Counted from the first letter of the stretch, positions 16,766 through 25,292 are shown. The stretch: 64,000 nucleotides of DNA from Bacteroidales bacterium (GCA_017549805.1 JAFYNJ010000008.1:279703-343702), one strand, 5' to 3'. The notes: generated by a model from the sequence alone, not told the origin. Numbers and translations: made by a program.

Positions 16766-17235
16766 AAAAAGCATCCCTGTTTTTAATCGCCCTTTGTCTG
16801 TTGTGCCTTTCATGCGAAAAAACGCCAGTCAATGAATGGGACAGGTTCTACGGTTTCACCAAAGACGACATCGTGGGGCATTACGAAGCCAATCCCGATG
16901 AAAGCCTTTATCAGGAATTACCCACACAAGGCGTGACTGTTTACAGCAACGCCACCATCGACATCACATCACTCTCGGGAAACAGCATATCCATTAGAAT
17001 TGTCATTCCAAGTGTGATCAACAAGGTGTTTTCGGGTGCCGTCAACAACGAGGAAAACTCCTCCGATCTTGTTTTGAGGAATTTTAACGAGGACATCATG
17101 ATGACCGTTTATAAAAACAGTAAGGGACAGATCCGAATGCACGGCCGTGTAAAACGATACCGCTATGACAGCGATGGCATTCTCATTGACAGCAACTATT
17201 ATGGTTTTGACGTCATCAAGTCAACCGAGAATTGA
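16762..17235 (+). CDS. small lipoprotein coupled to the M1 aminopeptidase
   Basis: This 157-residue protein has signal peptide MKKASLFLIALCLLCLSC with a clear lipobox. The mature domain (WDRFYGFTKDDIVGHYEA..., then SISIRIVIPSVINKVFSGAV and RVKRYRYD...GFDV) looks like a small beta-barrel or lipocalin-like fold. I do not recognise a family. Its start overlaps the aminopeptidase stop (ATGA at 16762-16765) and a terminator follows 5 nt after its stop, so it ends the operon. A role with the secreted peptidase is suggested only by this coupling. Confidence 0.75.
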   Translation: MKKASLFLIALCLLCLSCEKTPVNEWDRFYGFTKDDIVGHYEANPDESLYQELPTQGVTVYSNATIDITSLSGNSISIRIVIPSVINKVFSGAVNNEENSSDLVLRNFNEDIMMTVYKNSKGQIRMHGRVKRYRYDSDGILIDSNYYGFDVIKSTEN

Positions 17236-17240
17236 ACCAT

Positions 17241-17271
17241 AAAAAAAGCCGCTCCAATGAGCGGCTTTTTT
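17241..17271. terminator. bidirectional terminator between the lipoprotein gene and oadB
   Basis: An A-tract, then AGCCGCTC, loop CAAT, GAGCGGCT and a T-tract. It can serve both converging operons. Confidence 0.92.
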
Positions 17272-17283
17272 CTTGCTTCTTTC

Positions 17284-17301
17284 TTCTGTCTTCTGACTTC
17301 T
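17284..17301. repeat. 18-bp dispersed pyrimidine repeat, copy 1
   Basis: TTCTGTCTTCTGACTTCT occurs here and exactly again at 27621-27638, both times just after a stop codon in an intergenic gap. It belongs to the short tandem pyrimidine/purine repeats scattered through the window. Confidence 0.8.
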
Positions 17302-17308
17302 AAAAGAA

Positions 17309-18961
17309 TTACATCATCAGGAACGACATCATCACACCGGCTGCCACAGCAGATCCGATCACGCCGGAGACGTTCGGAGCCATGGCATGCATGAGCAGGT
17401 GGTTCGATGGATCATACTTCTGACCTTCCACCTCGACCACACGTGCGCTATCCGGCACAGCCGAAACACCGGCGGCGCCGATCATCGGGTTGATCTTCTC
17501 CTTCAAGAAGAGGTTCATGAACTTGGCACCCAGCAAACCGCCGGCCGTAGCCACGGCAAACGAGCAGGCACCCAGGACGAAGATCTTGATGGAACTGGAG
17601 GTCAGGAACACCGAGGCTTGCGTAGAGGCACCCACGGTGAGACCCAGAATGATGGTCACAATGTCGATCAAAGGATTGGCGGCAGTGTTCTGCAAACGCT
17701 TCACCACACCCGACTCCTTGATGATATTGCCGAAGAACAGCATACCCAACAACGGCAAAGCTGTGGGGCTGATGAAAGTCGTCAGGATGAGACCCACGAT
17801 GGGGAACATGATCTTTTCGGTCTTGTTCACCATGCGAGGAGCCTTCATCTTGATAAGACGCTCTTTCTTCGACGTCATCAAACGAATGATAGGCGGTTGG
17901 ATCACAGGCACCAAAGCCATGTAGGAATAGGCTGCAATGGCAATGGGGCCGATCAAGTTTCGTGTGCCGTTCATGCCGTTGGCCAAACGCGAAGAGAGGA
18001 AGATGGCGGTAGGACCGTCGGCACCGCCGATGATGCCGATGGCACCGGCCTCGCGCAGGTTGAAGCCCAAGTAAAGAGCACCAATGAAGGTGATGAACAC
18101 GCCAAGCTGGGCGGCAGCACCCAAGATCATCAGCTTGGGGTTGGCGATGAGCGACGAGAAGTCGGTCATGGCACCGATACCCAGGAAAATCAAAGGCGGA
18201 TAGATACCTTTGTTCACACCGAAATACAAGTAGTTGAGCACACTGCCTTGCTGATAGAGACCAGTTTGGAGGTTCAACTCTCCGGCTTCAAACACCTGGT
18301 TCATAAACATCTTGACTTCCTCGATGTTGGCTGCTGCAATGCCGAAGTCGGCCAAATTCATCTTATCGACGACCTTGATGGCTTCGCTGAGTACCATATT
18401 CTTTTCGCCCGCTCCATCGAACACAGCGGTCAACAGGGCTTTCGCCGTGGTCATGTCAAAGCTGAAGGCTCCTGAGTCGATGGCAGACTGGGCGTATGCC
18501 ACGGCATCGGTAAGATTGACGCCATACCCTTGGAAGAAGGGGATGTTACCACAAATGATACCGGTTCCAATAGGAATCAGCAACATGGGTTCAAACTCAA
18601 ACCGGATCGCTAAGAAGATAAACAGGATGCCCACCAAAATCATGATGATGTTGCCGAGCTTACAGTTCCTAAATCCTGTAAGAATCCAGAATTTGCGGAG
18701 ACCGTCTTTCAGCTGGGCATGGGTAGAGAGATCCTGCTCAGGAGCGCTGACCACCTGAGGCGTGCTATCGGCCATTTCAGCCAACTGGGCGTTGCTTTCT
18801 TCAACGCTCATTTCGCTGACCGAGTCCGTCTGCTCCGTGAGGTCGCTGATCCTGGTGGCAAACATCGGGTTGTTGACAACCACCATGTTCAGCAGGAAGA
18901 GAACGACCAAAGAGGCCAAGATGACGACCGGTCTTCTGTAAATGCTTTTCTTACCCAACAT
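17309..18961 (-). CDS. oadB: sodium-pumping methylmalonyl-CoA (oxaloacetate-type) decarboxylase, beta subunit
   Basis: This ~550-residue integral membrane protein decarboxylates carboxybiotin and exports Na+. Family motifs are GIYPPLIFLGIGAMTDF, GAIGIIGGADGPTAIFLSS (the GGADGPT motif with the Asp needed for Na+ transport), and near the end AAGVSAVPDSARV and LLMHAMAPNVSGVIGSAVAAG. The protein is longer than typical OadB/MmdB (about 380-430 residues). It has an N-terminal addition (a first membrane segment and an acidic loop to about residue 105) and an insertion of roughly 80-90 residues (about 165-250, DAVAYAQSAIDSGAFSF...) before the conserved core. It starts 4 nt after the biotin carrier gene and is the last gene of the operon. 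Confidence 0.93.
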   Translation of the reverse strand: MLGKKSIYRRPVVILASLVVLFLLNMVVVNNPMFATRISDLTEQTDSVSEMSVEESNAQLAEMADSTPQVVSAPEQDLSTHAQLKDGLRKFWILTGFRNCKLGNIIMILVGILFIFLAIRFEFEPMLLIPIGTGIICGNIPFFQGYGVNLTDAVAYAQSAIDSGAFSFDMTTAKALLTAVFDGAGEKNMVLSEAIKVVDKMNLADFGIAAANIEEVKMFMNQVFEAGELNLQTGLYQQGSVLNYLYFGVNKGIYPPLIFLGIGAMTDFSSLIANPKLMILGAAAQLGVFITFIGALYLGFNLREAGAIGIIGGADGPTAIFLSSRLANGMNGTRNLIGPIAIAAYSYMALVPVIQPPIIRLMTSKKERLIKMKAPRMVNKTEKIMFPIVGLILTTFISPTALPLLGMLFFGNIIKESGVVKRLQNTAANPLIDIVTIILGLTVGASTQASVFLTSSSIKIFVLGACSFAVATAGGLLGAKFMNLFLKEKINPMIGAAGVSAVPDSARVVEVEGQKYDPSNHLLMHAMAPNVSGVIGSAVAAGVMMSFLMM

Positions 18962-18965
18962 AACC

Positions 18966-19400
18966 TTATCCGATTACGATTAATACATCACCTTGGAGCA
19001 CATTGTCGCCTTGGCGGCAGTTGATGGCGGTAATGGTACCGTCGGCTTCGGCCAGCAGGTTGTTTTCCATTTTCATGGCTTCGTACATCAGCAGCTTGTC
19101 GCCTTTCTTGACGCTATCGCCCTGATGGACATAGATCTGCATGATGGTGCCCGGCAGAGGAGCAGCCATCTTGTAACCGGCGCCACTGGCAGCAGGTTTC
19201 GGGGCGGCGTTCTGCGTAGCGGTGCTGGTAGTAGTCTTGGCAGCAGGACGAGCCACTGGAGCGACCACTGGAGCAGCCTGTTCTTCCATTTCCACTTTAT
19301 ATTCGGTCCCGTTCACATTGACAGTGGCGATGTTGCCTTCAATGTCCTGGACTTCCACTTCGTATGGTTTACCACTAATGGTGAATTTGAATGTTTTCAT
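18966..19400 (-). CDS. mmdC: biotin carboxyl carrier subunit of methylmalonyl-CoA decarboxylase
   Basis: This 144-residue protein shuttles CO2 on biotin from the alpha subunit to the membrane beta subunit. The N-terminal strand region MKTFKFTISGKPYEVEV is followed by a flexible Ala/Pro/Thr linker (about 45-75) and then a biotinyl domain. The site YEAMKMEN near residue 107 carries the Lys that is biotinylated, and GTI..I...GD.V..GD.L.. flanks it. It lies 10 nt after oadG and 4 nt before oadB. Confidence 0.93.
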   Translation of the reverse strand: MKTFKFTISGKPYEVEVQDIEGNIATVNVNGTEYKVEMEEQAAPVVAPVARPAAKTTTSTATQNAAPKPAASGAGYKMAAPLPGTIMQIYVHQGDSVKKGDKLLMYEAMKMENNLLAEADGTITAINCRQGDNVLQGDVLIVIG

Positions 19401-19410
19401 AGTTTAATAA

Positions 19411-19806
19411 TTAACGTTTCCAGTGTCTAACTCCGTAATTTTTATCATTCCAAGAAGTGTTCCTTCTCTCGATGGTGATCACATTGCTTTCTTCATCATG
19501 AAGATTGGTGGACAGGTACAAGGCCATGCCAATGGCGGTAAGCACCTCGTTCGGGATCTCGCCCTCGGGAGTTGAAAGTTGAGAGGTGAGAGGTGAGAGG
19601 TTATTATCTTTCACCTTTAACTTTTCACCTTTAACCTCTTTTCCTTCGTCTTTCTTCATGAAATAGGCAGCTACACCACGGAAGATGAAAGAAAGGACAA
19701 ACAGGGCAATGATAACGATCAGGAATCCCGCAACGGTGACAATCCAGCCTTTGGTGTAAACCCAGTCTTCATGAGCCAGCAATAAAGGTATTTGTAACAG
19801 GTTCAT
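19411..19806 (-). CDS. oadG: decarboxylase small membrane subunit (OadG-like), with in-frame repeat DNA
   Basis: This 131-residue protein has one membrane segment near residues 18-42 (GWIVTVAGFLIVIIALFVLSF), as in OadG/MmdD, which anchors and assembles the complex. The C-terminal part (NEVLTAIGMALYLSTNLHDEES...) is the Bacteroidota-type tail. Between them, about residues 57-78 (GEKLKVKDNNLSPLTSQLST) are encoded entirely by a dispersed repeat at 19571-19638, in which GAGAGGT-type units face CACCTTTAAC-type units. The repeat keeps the frame open and sits in a linker, so the protein is probably functional. The gene lies 19 nt after mmdA and 10 nt before mmdC. Confidence 0.85.
   Translation of the reverse strand: MNLLQIPLLLAHEDWVYTKGWIVTVAGFLIVIIALFVLSFIFRGVAAYFMKKDEGKEVKGEKLKVKDNNLSPLTSQLSTPEGEIPNEVLTAIGMALYLSTNLHDEESNVITIERRNTSWNDKNYGVRHWKR
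19571..19638. repeat. tandem/inverted heptamer-type repeat inside oadG
   Basis: Purine units (GTTGAAA, GTTGAGAG, GTGAGAG) are followed by pyrimidine units (TTTCACC, TTTAACTTTTCACC, TTTAACCTC), so the two halves can fold back on each other. It is the same repeat class as at 39291-39373 and at several intergenic sites. It is translated in frame. Confidence 0.85.
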
Positions 19807-19825
19807 CGCTTTAAGGTTTTAGGGT

Positions 19826-21385
19826 TTACAGCGGGATGTTGGAGTGTTTCTTCTCGGGATTGGCCAAACGCTTGGTCTCAAGGGTACGCAAGGCACGGAT
19901 CACGCGGAAACGGGTGTTGCGCGGCTCGATGACATCGTCGATGTAGCCGAACTTGGCTGCCTCGTACGGGTTGGCGAACTTCTTGGTGTATTCATCCACC
20001 TTCTGGGCGATGAACTCGGCGCGCTCTTCGGGATTCTCGATCTCGGCGATCTTCTTGCCATCAAGCACCTCAACAGCACCACTGGCACCCATCACGGCGA
20101 TCTCAGCGGTCGGCCAAGCGTAGTTGACGTCGTTGCGGAGCTGCTTGCAGCCCATCACGAGGTGGGAACCGCCGTATGACTTGCGCAAGGTAACGGTGAC
20201 CTTCGGCACGGTGGATTCACCGTAGGCATAAAGCAACTTGGCACCGTGGACGATGATGCCGTTGTATTCTTGACCTGTGCCGGGCAAGAAGCCGGGAACG
20301 TCAACCAAGGTCACAATCGGAATGTTGAAGGCGTCGCAGAAGCGGACGAAGCGGGCACCCTTGCGGGAAGCGTCGCAGTCGAGCACACCGGCGAAGAAGG
20401 CCGGGTTGTTGGCGACGATACCCACCGGCATCCCGTCAAAGCGGGCGAAGCCGACGATAATGTTCTTGGCATAGTTCTTATGAATTTCCAAGAAGTCACC
20501 ATTGTCAACAATGGCAGTGATGATGTCACCCACATTGTAGGGCTTGTTCGGGTTGTCGGGGATGATCTGGTTGAGAGCGTCCTCCATACGGTCGATGGGA
20601 TCGTTGCACTCCGAGAGCGGAGGATTCTCCATGTTGTTCTGCGGGATGAAGGAGATGAGGCGACGGATGATGCCGAGACCTTCTTCTTCACTTTCGGCCG
20701 CGAAGTGGGCTACACCCGACTTCTGGCTGTGGATGCGGGCACCGCCGAGGTCGTCGGTAGAGACATCCTCGCCGATGACAGTCTTCACGACTTTCGGGCC
20801 AGTGAGGAACATGTAGCTGCCGGCATTGGTCATGATGATGAAGTCGGTGAGGGCTGGTGAATACACGGCACCGCCGGCGCAGGGACCAAAGATGGCAGAG
20901 ATCTGTGGGATCACGCCCGAGGCATTGATGTTGCGCTGGAAGATTTCAGCGTAACCGGCCAGAGAACGGGAGCCTTCTTGGATACGGGCACCGCCCGAGT
21001 CGCAGATGCCGATGACGGGAGCGCCAACTTTCATGGCTTGGTCCATCACCTTGCAGATCTTCAATGACATGGTCTCACTCAAGGCGCCACCGAACACGGT
21101 GAAATCCTGGGCATAGACATAAACGACGCGGCCGTCGATGGTACCGTGACCGGTGACGACACCGTCGCCAAGGTACTGTTGCTTGTCGAGACCGAAATCG
21201 ACGGTACGATGGGTCACGAACATGTCCGTCTCTTCGAAGCTGCCTTCGTCGAGCAGGAGGGCAATGCGTTCACGGGCAGTCATCTTGCCCTTCGCATGCT
21301 GGGAATCGATGCGCTTCTGGCCGCCACCGAGACGAGCCTCGCCGCGCTTCTCTAACAATTCCTGTATTTTCTGTTCAATTAACAT
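19826..21385 (-). CDS. mmdA: methylmalonyl-CoA decarboxylase alpha subunit (carboxyltransferase)
   Basis: This 519-residue cytoplasmic acyl-CoA carboxyltransferase moves the carboxyl group of (S)-methylmalonyl-CoA to biotin. The N-terminal half has [34 protein letters not shown] and GGARIQEG with [16 protein letters not shown], which form the CoA and oxyanion site. The C-terminal half has [17 protein letters not shown] and [11 protein letters not shown]. Sequence alone cannot separate MmdA from propionyl-CoA carboxylase beta. The operon with mce, oadG, mmdC and oadB and no biotin carboxylase supports Na+-pumping decarboxylation that gives propionyl-CoA. The start lies 12 nt after mce. Confidence 0.94.
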   Translation of the reverse strand: MLIEQKIQELLEKRGEARLGGGQKRIDSQHAKGKMTARERIALLLDEGSFEETDMFVTHRTVDFGLDKQQYLGDGVVTGHGTIDGRVVYVYAQDFTVFGGALSETMSLKICKVMDQAMKVGAPVIGICDSGGARIQEGSRSLAGYAEIFQRNINASGVIPQISAIFGPCAGGAVYSPALTDFIIMTNAGSYMFLTGPKVVKTVIGEDVSTDDLGGARIHSQKSGVAHFAAESEEEGLGIIRRLISFIPQNNMENPPLSECNDPIDRMEDALNQIIPDNPNKPYNVGDIITAIVDNGDFLEIHKNYAKNIIVGFARFDGMPVGIVANNPAFFAGVLDCDASRKGARFVRFCDAFNIPIVTLVDVPGFLPGTGQEYNGIIVHGAKLLYAYGESTVPKVTVTLRKSYGGSHLVMGCKQLRNDVNYAWPTAEIAVMGASGAVEVLDGKKIAEIENPEERAEFIAQKVDEYTKKFANPYEAAKFGYIDDVIEPRNTRFRVIRALRTLETKRLANPEKKHSNIPL

Positions 21386-21397
21386 GTTGATTGATAT

Positions 21398-21814
21398 TTA
21401 TTTGTTCTTGTTTTCGCAAAGTTCAGTCAGCACACCGAAAGTGGATTTTGGATGCAGGAAGGCGATGCTGAGGCCTTCGGCGCCACCACGCGGGGCTTGG
21501 TCGATGAGGCGGATGCCCAATTCCTTAGCCTCTTCAAGATGGCCTTCGATATTCTCCACGGCGAAAGCGATGTGGTGCATGCCACCTCGGCCATTGTTCT
21601 TCTCGATGAAGGTGGCGATGGTGCTCTCGGGGCTGGTGGGTTCCAGCAGCTCGATCTTGGTCTGGCCGCAGCGCAAGAAGGCGGTCTTCACCTTTTGGTC
21701 GGCAACCTCTTCAATGGCATAGCACTTGGTGCCAAGCAAGGTCTCGAAGAAAGGAATCGACTCTTCCAAGCTGGTGACAGCGATTCCAATGTGTTCAATG
21801 TGAGTGGGATTCAT
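21398..21814 (-). CDS. mce: methylmalonyl-CoA epimerase
   Basis: This 138-residue protein of the vicinal-oxygen-chelate fold interconverts (R)- and (S)-methylmalonyl-CoA, linking the mutase to the decarboxylase. The family pattern is clear: MNPTHIEHIGIAVTSLEESIPFFETLLG, VADQKVKTAFLRCG, IELLEPTSPES..., GGMHHIAFAVENIEGHL and GAEGLSIAFLHPKSTFGVLTEL, with metal-binding His near residues 5-8 and 80 and a Glu near the end. It is the first gene of the propionate operon. The promoter is TACCTTTG at 21865-21872 on the minus strand, leaving a ~45-nt leader that contains a 14-bp palindrome. Confidence 0.95.
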   Translation of the reverse strand: MNPTHIEHIGIAVTSLEESIPFFETLLGTKCYAIEEVADQKVKTAFLRCGQTKIELLEPTSPESTIATFIEKNNGRGGMHHIAFAVENIEGHLEEAKELGIRLIDQAPRGGAEGLSIAFLHPKSTFGVLTELCENKNK

Positions 21815-21839
21815 AATCTATTCGAATAAATTAAATTAA

Positions 21840-21853
21840 AAAATACGTATTTT
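21840..21853. promoter_or_regulatory. 14-bp palindrome in the mce leader
   Basis: AAAATACGTATTTT is perfectly self-complementary and lies between the predicted transcription start and the mce start codon. It could be an operator. No regulator gene is adjacent, so this rests on symmetry and position only. Confidence 0.35.
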
Positions 21854-21864
21854 AGAAATCGGTG

Positions 21865-21895
21865 CAAAGGTACAACAATTTCAGTGGATTACCAA
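21865..21895 (-). promoter_or_regulatory. promoter of the mce-mmdA-oadG-mmdC-oadB operon
   Basis: TACCTTTG (21865-21872, minus strand) has TTG 20 nt upstream (21893-21895), matching the Bacteroidota pattern. Confidence 0.6.
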
Positions 21896-21897
21896 AC

Positions 21898-21929
21898 AAA
21901 AAAGAGACGCTTTTTTGCGTCTCTTTTAG
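21898..21929 (-). terminator. intrinsic terminator after gatD
   Basis: AAAAGAGACGC pairs with GCGTCTCTTTT across a T-rich loop. It lies 20 nt after the gatD stop, partly under the -33 region of the mce promoter. Confidence 0.85.
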
Positions 21930-21948
21930 TTTGTTAAAAACGAAGTTT

Positions 21949-23337
21949 TTATTTATGGACCTTACGGACAAACTCATCCACTTCGGGCACGCCGCCTTGG
22001 TAAACGAGGTAGCCATTGTAAGGCTCGCGAGGCGTAATCTCGCTGTTGATCGGAGTCAGCATGATCTTCTTCACTTCTTCCCTATCGTGGGTCTGACCCA
22101 AGGCCCAACCCAACTTGATGTAGGCAGTCTCAGCGAGCATGTTGCCAGCCGGGATGATGCCACGGTTCATCAAGTCACGGCCCGTGTCATAGACGAACAT
22201 GTGGGCGTAACCCCAAATGGTCTGGACAGTCATGTATTGATGCACGCCCATGTCGGTGGCACGTTGGATGGAATCGAACATGCCGCGGTTGACGTGACCC
22301 AGTCCAGTACCGTCCCAAATAATACCCTTGTAGCCGTTATCGACCAGTGCGTCAAGAACATCGGGCTTCATGCCGGGATAGTAGTAAAGGATGGCCACAC
22401 GGTCGTCGAAGGTCGGAATGATCTTCACATCACGGTCCTTGCGGCGGTGGTTGTATTCTTCCTTGATCGGCACCACGCCGCGCTTGCGATCGACAGTGGC
22501 AACAGGCGTGTCGCCGATGGTGCGGAAAGTGCTACGGTATGAGGAGTGCATCTTACGAACACGTGTGCCACGGTGCAGGAAGCCGTATTCGTCGGAGGTG
22601 GGACCGAACATGCAGACCATCACCTCAGCCACATCACCGTGACCGGCAGCCGTCATGGCGTGCATCAGGTTCAAGGCGGCGTCCGATGAAGGACGGTCCG
22701 AGGAACGCTGTGAGCCCACCAAAACGATCGGCACCGGCAAGTTCTGGCACATGAAGGTCAAAGCAGCGGCGGTATGGGCCAAAGTGTCCGTTCCGTGGCC
22801 GATGACGATGCCATCGATGCCATTTTGGATCTCCTCGCCAATTTTCTTGGCCAAAGCGATATACTCCTTGGGCGACATGTTCTCGGAGAACACGGCAAAC
22901 ACCTTTTCAGTGTCGAGGTTGCAGATGTCGGCCAGCTCCGGCACAGCACCATAAAGCTCGCCCGGTGAGAAGGCCGGGATCACAGCGCCTGTACGATAGT
23001 CCAAACGCGATGCGATGGTGCCGCCCGTACCCAACAGCTTCACATGAGGGAGTCCGTCAGTGTAGGGGAATTCCTTCTCCGGGATGTGGTAGTTGGCTTT
23101 CTTGTAGTCGGTTTCCACCATACTGGTGATGGTGCTGATGTCCACACCGATGTTATAGCCCGTGTTGACCTTCATCACGATATGTTGGTCGTCCTGGAAG
23201 GCGGCACGCGGCAAAATTGTGCCTTTGAAGAGTCCGCCCGTGGTTTGGCACTCGGCCTGGCTCCACACACGGCAGTTATATTTCTTGAGCACCTCCAGCG
23301 AGGCACCCCAATATCCTTGGAAAAAATCTTCAGCCAT
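21949..23337 (-). CDS. gatD: Glu-tRNA(Gln) amidotransferase subunit D (archaeal type)
   Basis: This 462-residue protein is the glutaminase/asparaginase-like subunit that frees ammonia for converting Glu-tRNA(Gln) to Gln-tRNA(Gln). The N-terminal Tudor-like domain (about 1-80) has HIVMKVNTGYNIGVDIS, a block typical of GatD and absent from ordinary L-asparaginases. The type I asparaginase-like domain has LGTGGTIASRLDYRTGAV (nucleophile Thr near 106), ENMSPKEY, IGHGTDTLAHTAAALTFM (Thr-Asp near 181), GSQRSSDRPSSDAALNL and RGTRVRKMHSSYRSTFR. The C-terminal asparaginase subdomain has GTGLGHVN. It follows gatE by 8 nt and a terminator follows it. An asparaginase role is unlikely given the Tudor-like domain and the gatE neighbour. 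GatD has been described mainly as an archaeal protein. Confidence 0.95.
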   Translation of the reverse strand: MAEDFFQGYWGASLEVLKKYNCRVWSQAECQTTGGLFKGTILPRAAFQDDQHIVMKVNTGYNIGVDISTITSMVETDYKKANYHIPEKEFPYTDGLPHVKLLGTGGTIASRLDYRTGAVIPAFSPGELYGAVPELADICNLDTEKVFAVFSENMSPKEYIALAKKIGEEIQNGIDGIVIGHGTDTLAHTAAALTFMCQNLPVPIVLVGSQRSSDRPSSDAALNLMHAMTAAGHGDVAEVMVCMFGPTSDEYGFLHRGTRVRKMHSSYRSTFRTIGDTPVATVDRKRGVVPIKEEYNHRRKDRDVKIIPTFDDRVAILYYYPGMKPDVLDALVDNGYKGIIWDGTGLGHVNRGMFDSIQRATDMGVHQYMTVQTIWGYAHMFVYDTGRDLMNRGIIPAGNMLAETAYIKLGWALGQTHDREEVKKIMLTPINSEITPREPYNGYLVYQGGVPEVDEFVRKVHK

Positions 23338-23345
23338 AGTCTTCT

Positions 23346-25292
23346 TTATTTGATAGTGTTAGCCAATTCGTTCAAATCGATGTTGCCCACCGCTTCTTTC
23401 ATCTGACCCATGATCCAGTTACGCTTGTTAACAGCGGCATGGAATTTCTTGCGAGGGATGTAGGTATCCATCAGCTTCTCCAATTTCTTGTTCAAGGTCT
23501 CTTCCGAAGCCCTTCTGAAGCCGATGGCACGCAACACTTCCTTCATCTCCATGGAAGCGTCTTCCACCAAAGTCGGAGCCATGTTCCAAGCCAAACGGTA
23601 GTTGAGTTTCTCTTTCTTCAGGAAGGCAAAGAGCTTGTAGAGCGTCTCGCCGTTGAACTGCGAACCGGGATTCTTGCACATCAGGTTCTTGAGACGCATA
23701 CCCACAAAGCAACCGACCAGACGGCCATTCACGCCAAGCTTCTCAACAATGTCGTTCATCGCCGGGAACCAGTTGCGGGTGAAGATATAGGTGAAGCAGT
23801 CCTGCGGGACATTCCATTCTTGAAGCTTATAGTAACGGTCGATAATTTCCGAGGGAAGCTCCTTCTTCATGGCTTCGATTTCCTTGGGATCCAACGGGAT
23901 CGGGGCAGAGTCGGTGTCGGGATACATACGGTCGGCACCCGGCAGCACGCGCTCGAAGATGGTGATGCCATTGCAGACGGCCTTGCGGGTCTCCTTCGGA
24001 ACGCCATCGAAAGCCATGAGACAACGTTCCTCGACGGTCTCAACGGCCGTCGGCATGTCGGCTTTCGGACCCCAAATCAGCACCAAGGCATCTTTTTCGG
24101 TGGCATGGACCTTCTTGCCAAGTCTATGCCAAACAGAGGGCTCGAGCACAGGCTCCAGCATCTCGTCATGGAGCATGTTGGGACGTTCAAGGCAAGCGAT
24201 GACCTTCAAGCGGTCGGCAATCTCGTCGGCAAACATTTTGCCCGGTTGGGTGAAGTGTGAAAGGACGCCACGGAATCCTGGAAGCTTGATCACTTTCAAT
24301 GCTCCGTCGGCGGCCTTGGCGTCGCAAATCGGAGCATAGTCGGTCTTGAAACCAACATCGGCAACCTCAACCTTCCACTTGTTCTTCTTGAGCTCTTTAT
24401 TGAGACGTTCGGCCAGCTTCACCAATGACCATTGGCGGAAGCATTCGTTATGTGACAGTTCGGGAATCCACTTGGCATGTTGCACACCTTTCAGCTCCAC
24501 ACGGGTGCCGCCCTTGCAGCTCACGTTGACATCCTGGCGACCGGCACCCATTCCTGTGCGAACCAACCCGGTAGAGCGGCCGAGGAAGCGGATGTATTCG
24601 CAGGTCTCACGCAGCTCATCGGGGTTCTTGCAGTCGGGATACGTCACAGTTTCGATCAACGGCACACCCAGACGGTCGGTCTGATAGATACGGCGGTGAC
24701 CGATGTCGCTGATCTCACGGCATGCGTCCTCTTCAACGCTCAGCTGGATCAGTCGAATGTTCTTCTTGGGCAGCTTCAGCAGACCTTCCACGCCCACGAT
24801 GGCGGTGCGTTGGAAACCTGTCGGGATGGAGCCGTCGAGATATTGCTTACGGGTGATGTGCACTTCGCCCACAATGTTGAGGTTGGAACGCAAGGCGATG
24901 ACGATGGCGTTGTGCAACGCCTCCTTGTTGATGGGGAACGGCGGGGTGTCGTCGATGTCGTAGGTGCATGCCGTCTGGTTCTTGATGCGATACACGATCT
25001 CTTTCTTCGTCTTGAACTCCATCAAGGCGGTACCGTCGTATTCGCCCAATTCCGAGAGGGTCGGACGCATGTGACGGATCAGCTCGGCATCGTAATCCTC
25101 AAATTTGTTGAATTTTCCAGCGGGGCAATGGCAGAACAGCTTCTCCTTAGTCTTGATCTGCTGGTGCACTTCCAGTCCCGACATGAAGCCTATGCGGTCA
25201 TAGACTTTCTGGGTGGCTTTTTTGCGCTCCACATAGCCGGCCTGTTTCCTGGTCTGCTCGTAGTTGGCACGAGGGTCAAAAGTAGTGCTCAT
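23346..25292 (-). CDS. gatE: Glu-tRNA(Gln) amidotransferase subunit E (archaeal type)
   Basis: This 648-residue protein is the tRNA-binding and kinase/amidotransferase subunit. The cradle domain starts after ~35 residues with IGFMSGLEVHQQIKTKEKLFC and has DIDDTPPFPINKEALH, RKQYLDGSIPTGFQRT, SVEEDACR and DRLGVPLIETVTYPD. Between about residues 285 and 410 lies an extra domain (HAKWIPELSHNECFRQW..., LPGFRGVLSHFTQPGKMF, ERPNMLHDEMLEPVLEPSVW) that corresponds to the AspRS-like GAD insertion of GatE; GatB lacks it. Then come VLPGADRMYPDTDSAPI and the helical and YqeY-like tail (LVEDASMEMKEVLRAIGF ... AVGNIDLNELANTI). Length, insertion and the adjacent gatD make this GatE rather than GatB. The window also encodes GlnRS, so the two pathways coexist. 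Confidence 0.95.
   Translation of the reverse strand: MSTTFDPRANYEQTRKQAGYVERKKATQKVYDRIGFMSGLEVHQQIKTKEKLFCHCPAGKFNKFEDYDAELIRHMRPTLSELGEYDGTALMEFKTKKEIVYRIKNQTACTYDIDDTPPFPINKEALHNAIVIALRSNLNIVGEVHITRKQYLDGSIPTGFQRTAIVGVEGLLKLPKKNIRLIQLSVEEDACREISDIGHRRIYQTDRLGVPLIETVTYPDCKNPDELRETCEYIRFLGRSTGLVRTGMGAGRQDVNVSCKGGTRVELKGVQHAKWIPELSHNECFRQWSLVKLAERLNKELKKNKWKVEVADVGFKTDYAPICDAKAADGALKVIKLPGFRGVLSHFTQPGKMFADEIADRLKVIACLERPNMLHDEMLEPVLEPSVWHRLGKKVHATEKDALVLIWGPKADMPTAVETVEERCLMAFDGVPKETRKAVCNGITIFERVLPGADRMYPDTDSAPIPLDPKEIEAMKKELPSEIIDRYYKLQEWNVPQDCFTYIFTRNWFPAMNDIVEKLGVNGRLVGCFVGMRLKNLMCKNPGSQFNGETLYKLFAFLKKEKLNYRLAWNMAPTLVEDASMEMKEVLRAIGFRRASEETLNKKLEKLMDTYIPRKKFHAAVNKRNWIMGQMKEAVGNIDLNELANTIK

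Noticed and set aside
21949-23337. GatD as a plain L-asparaginase
   Set aside because: The N-terminal Tudor-like block and the adjacent gatE gene favour the amidotransferase subunit.
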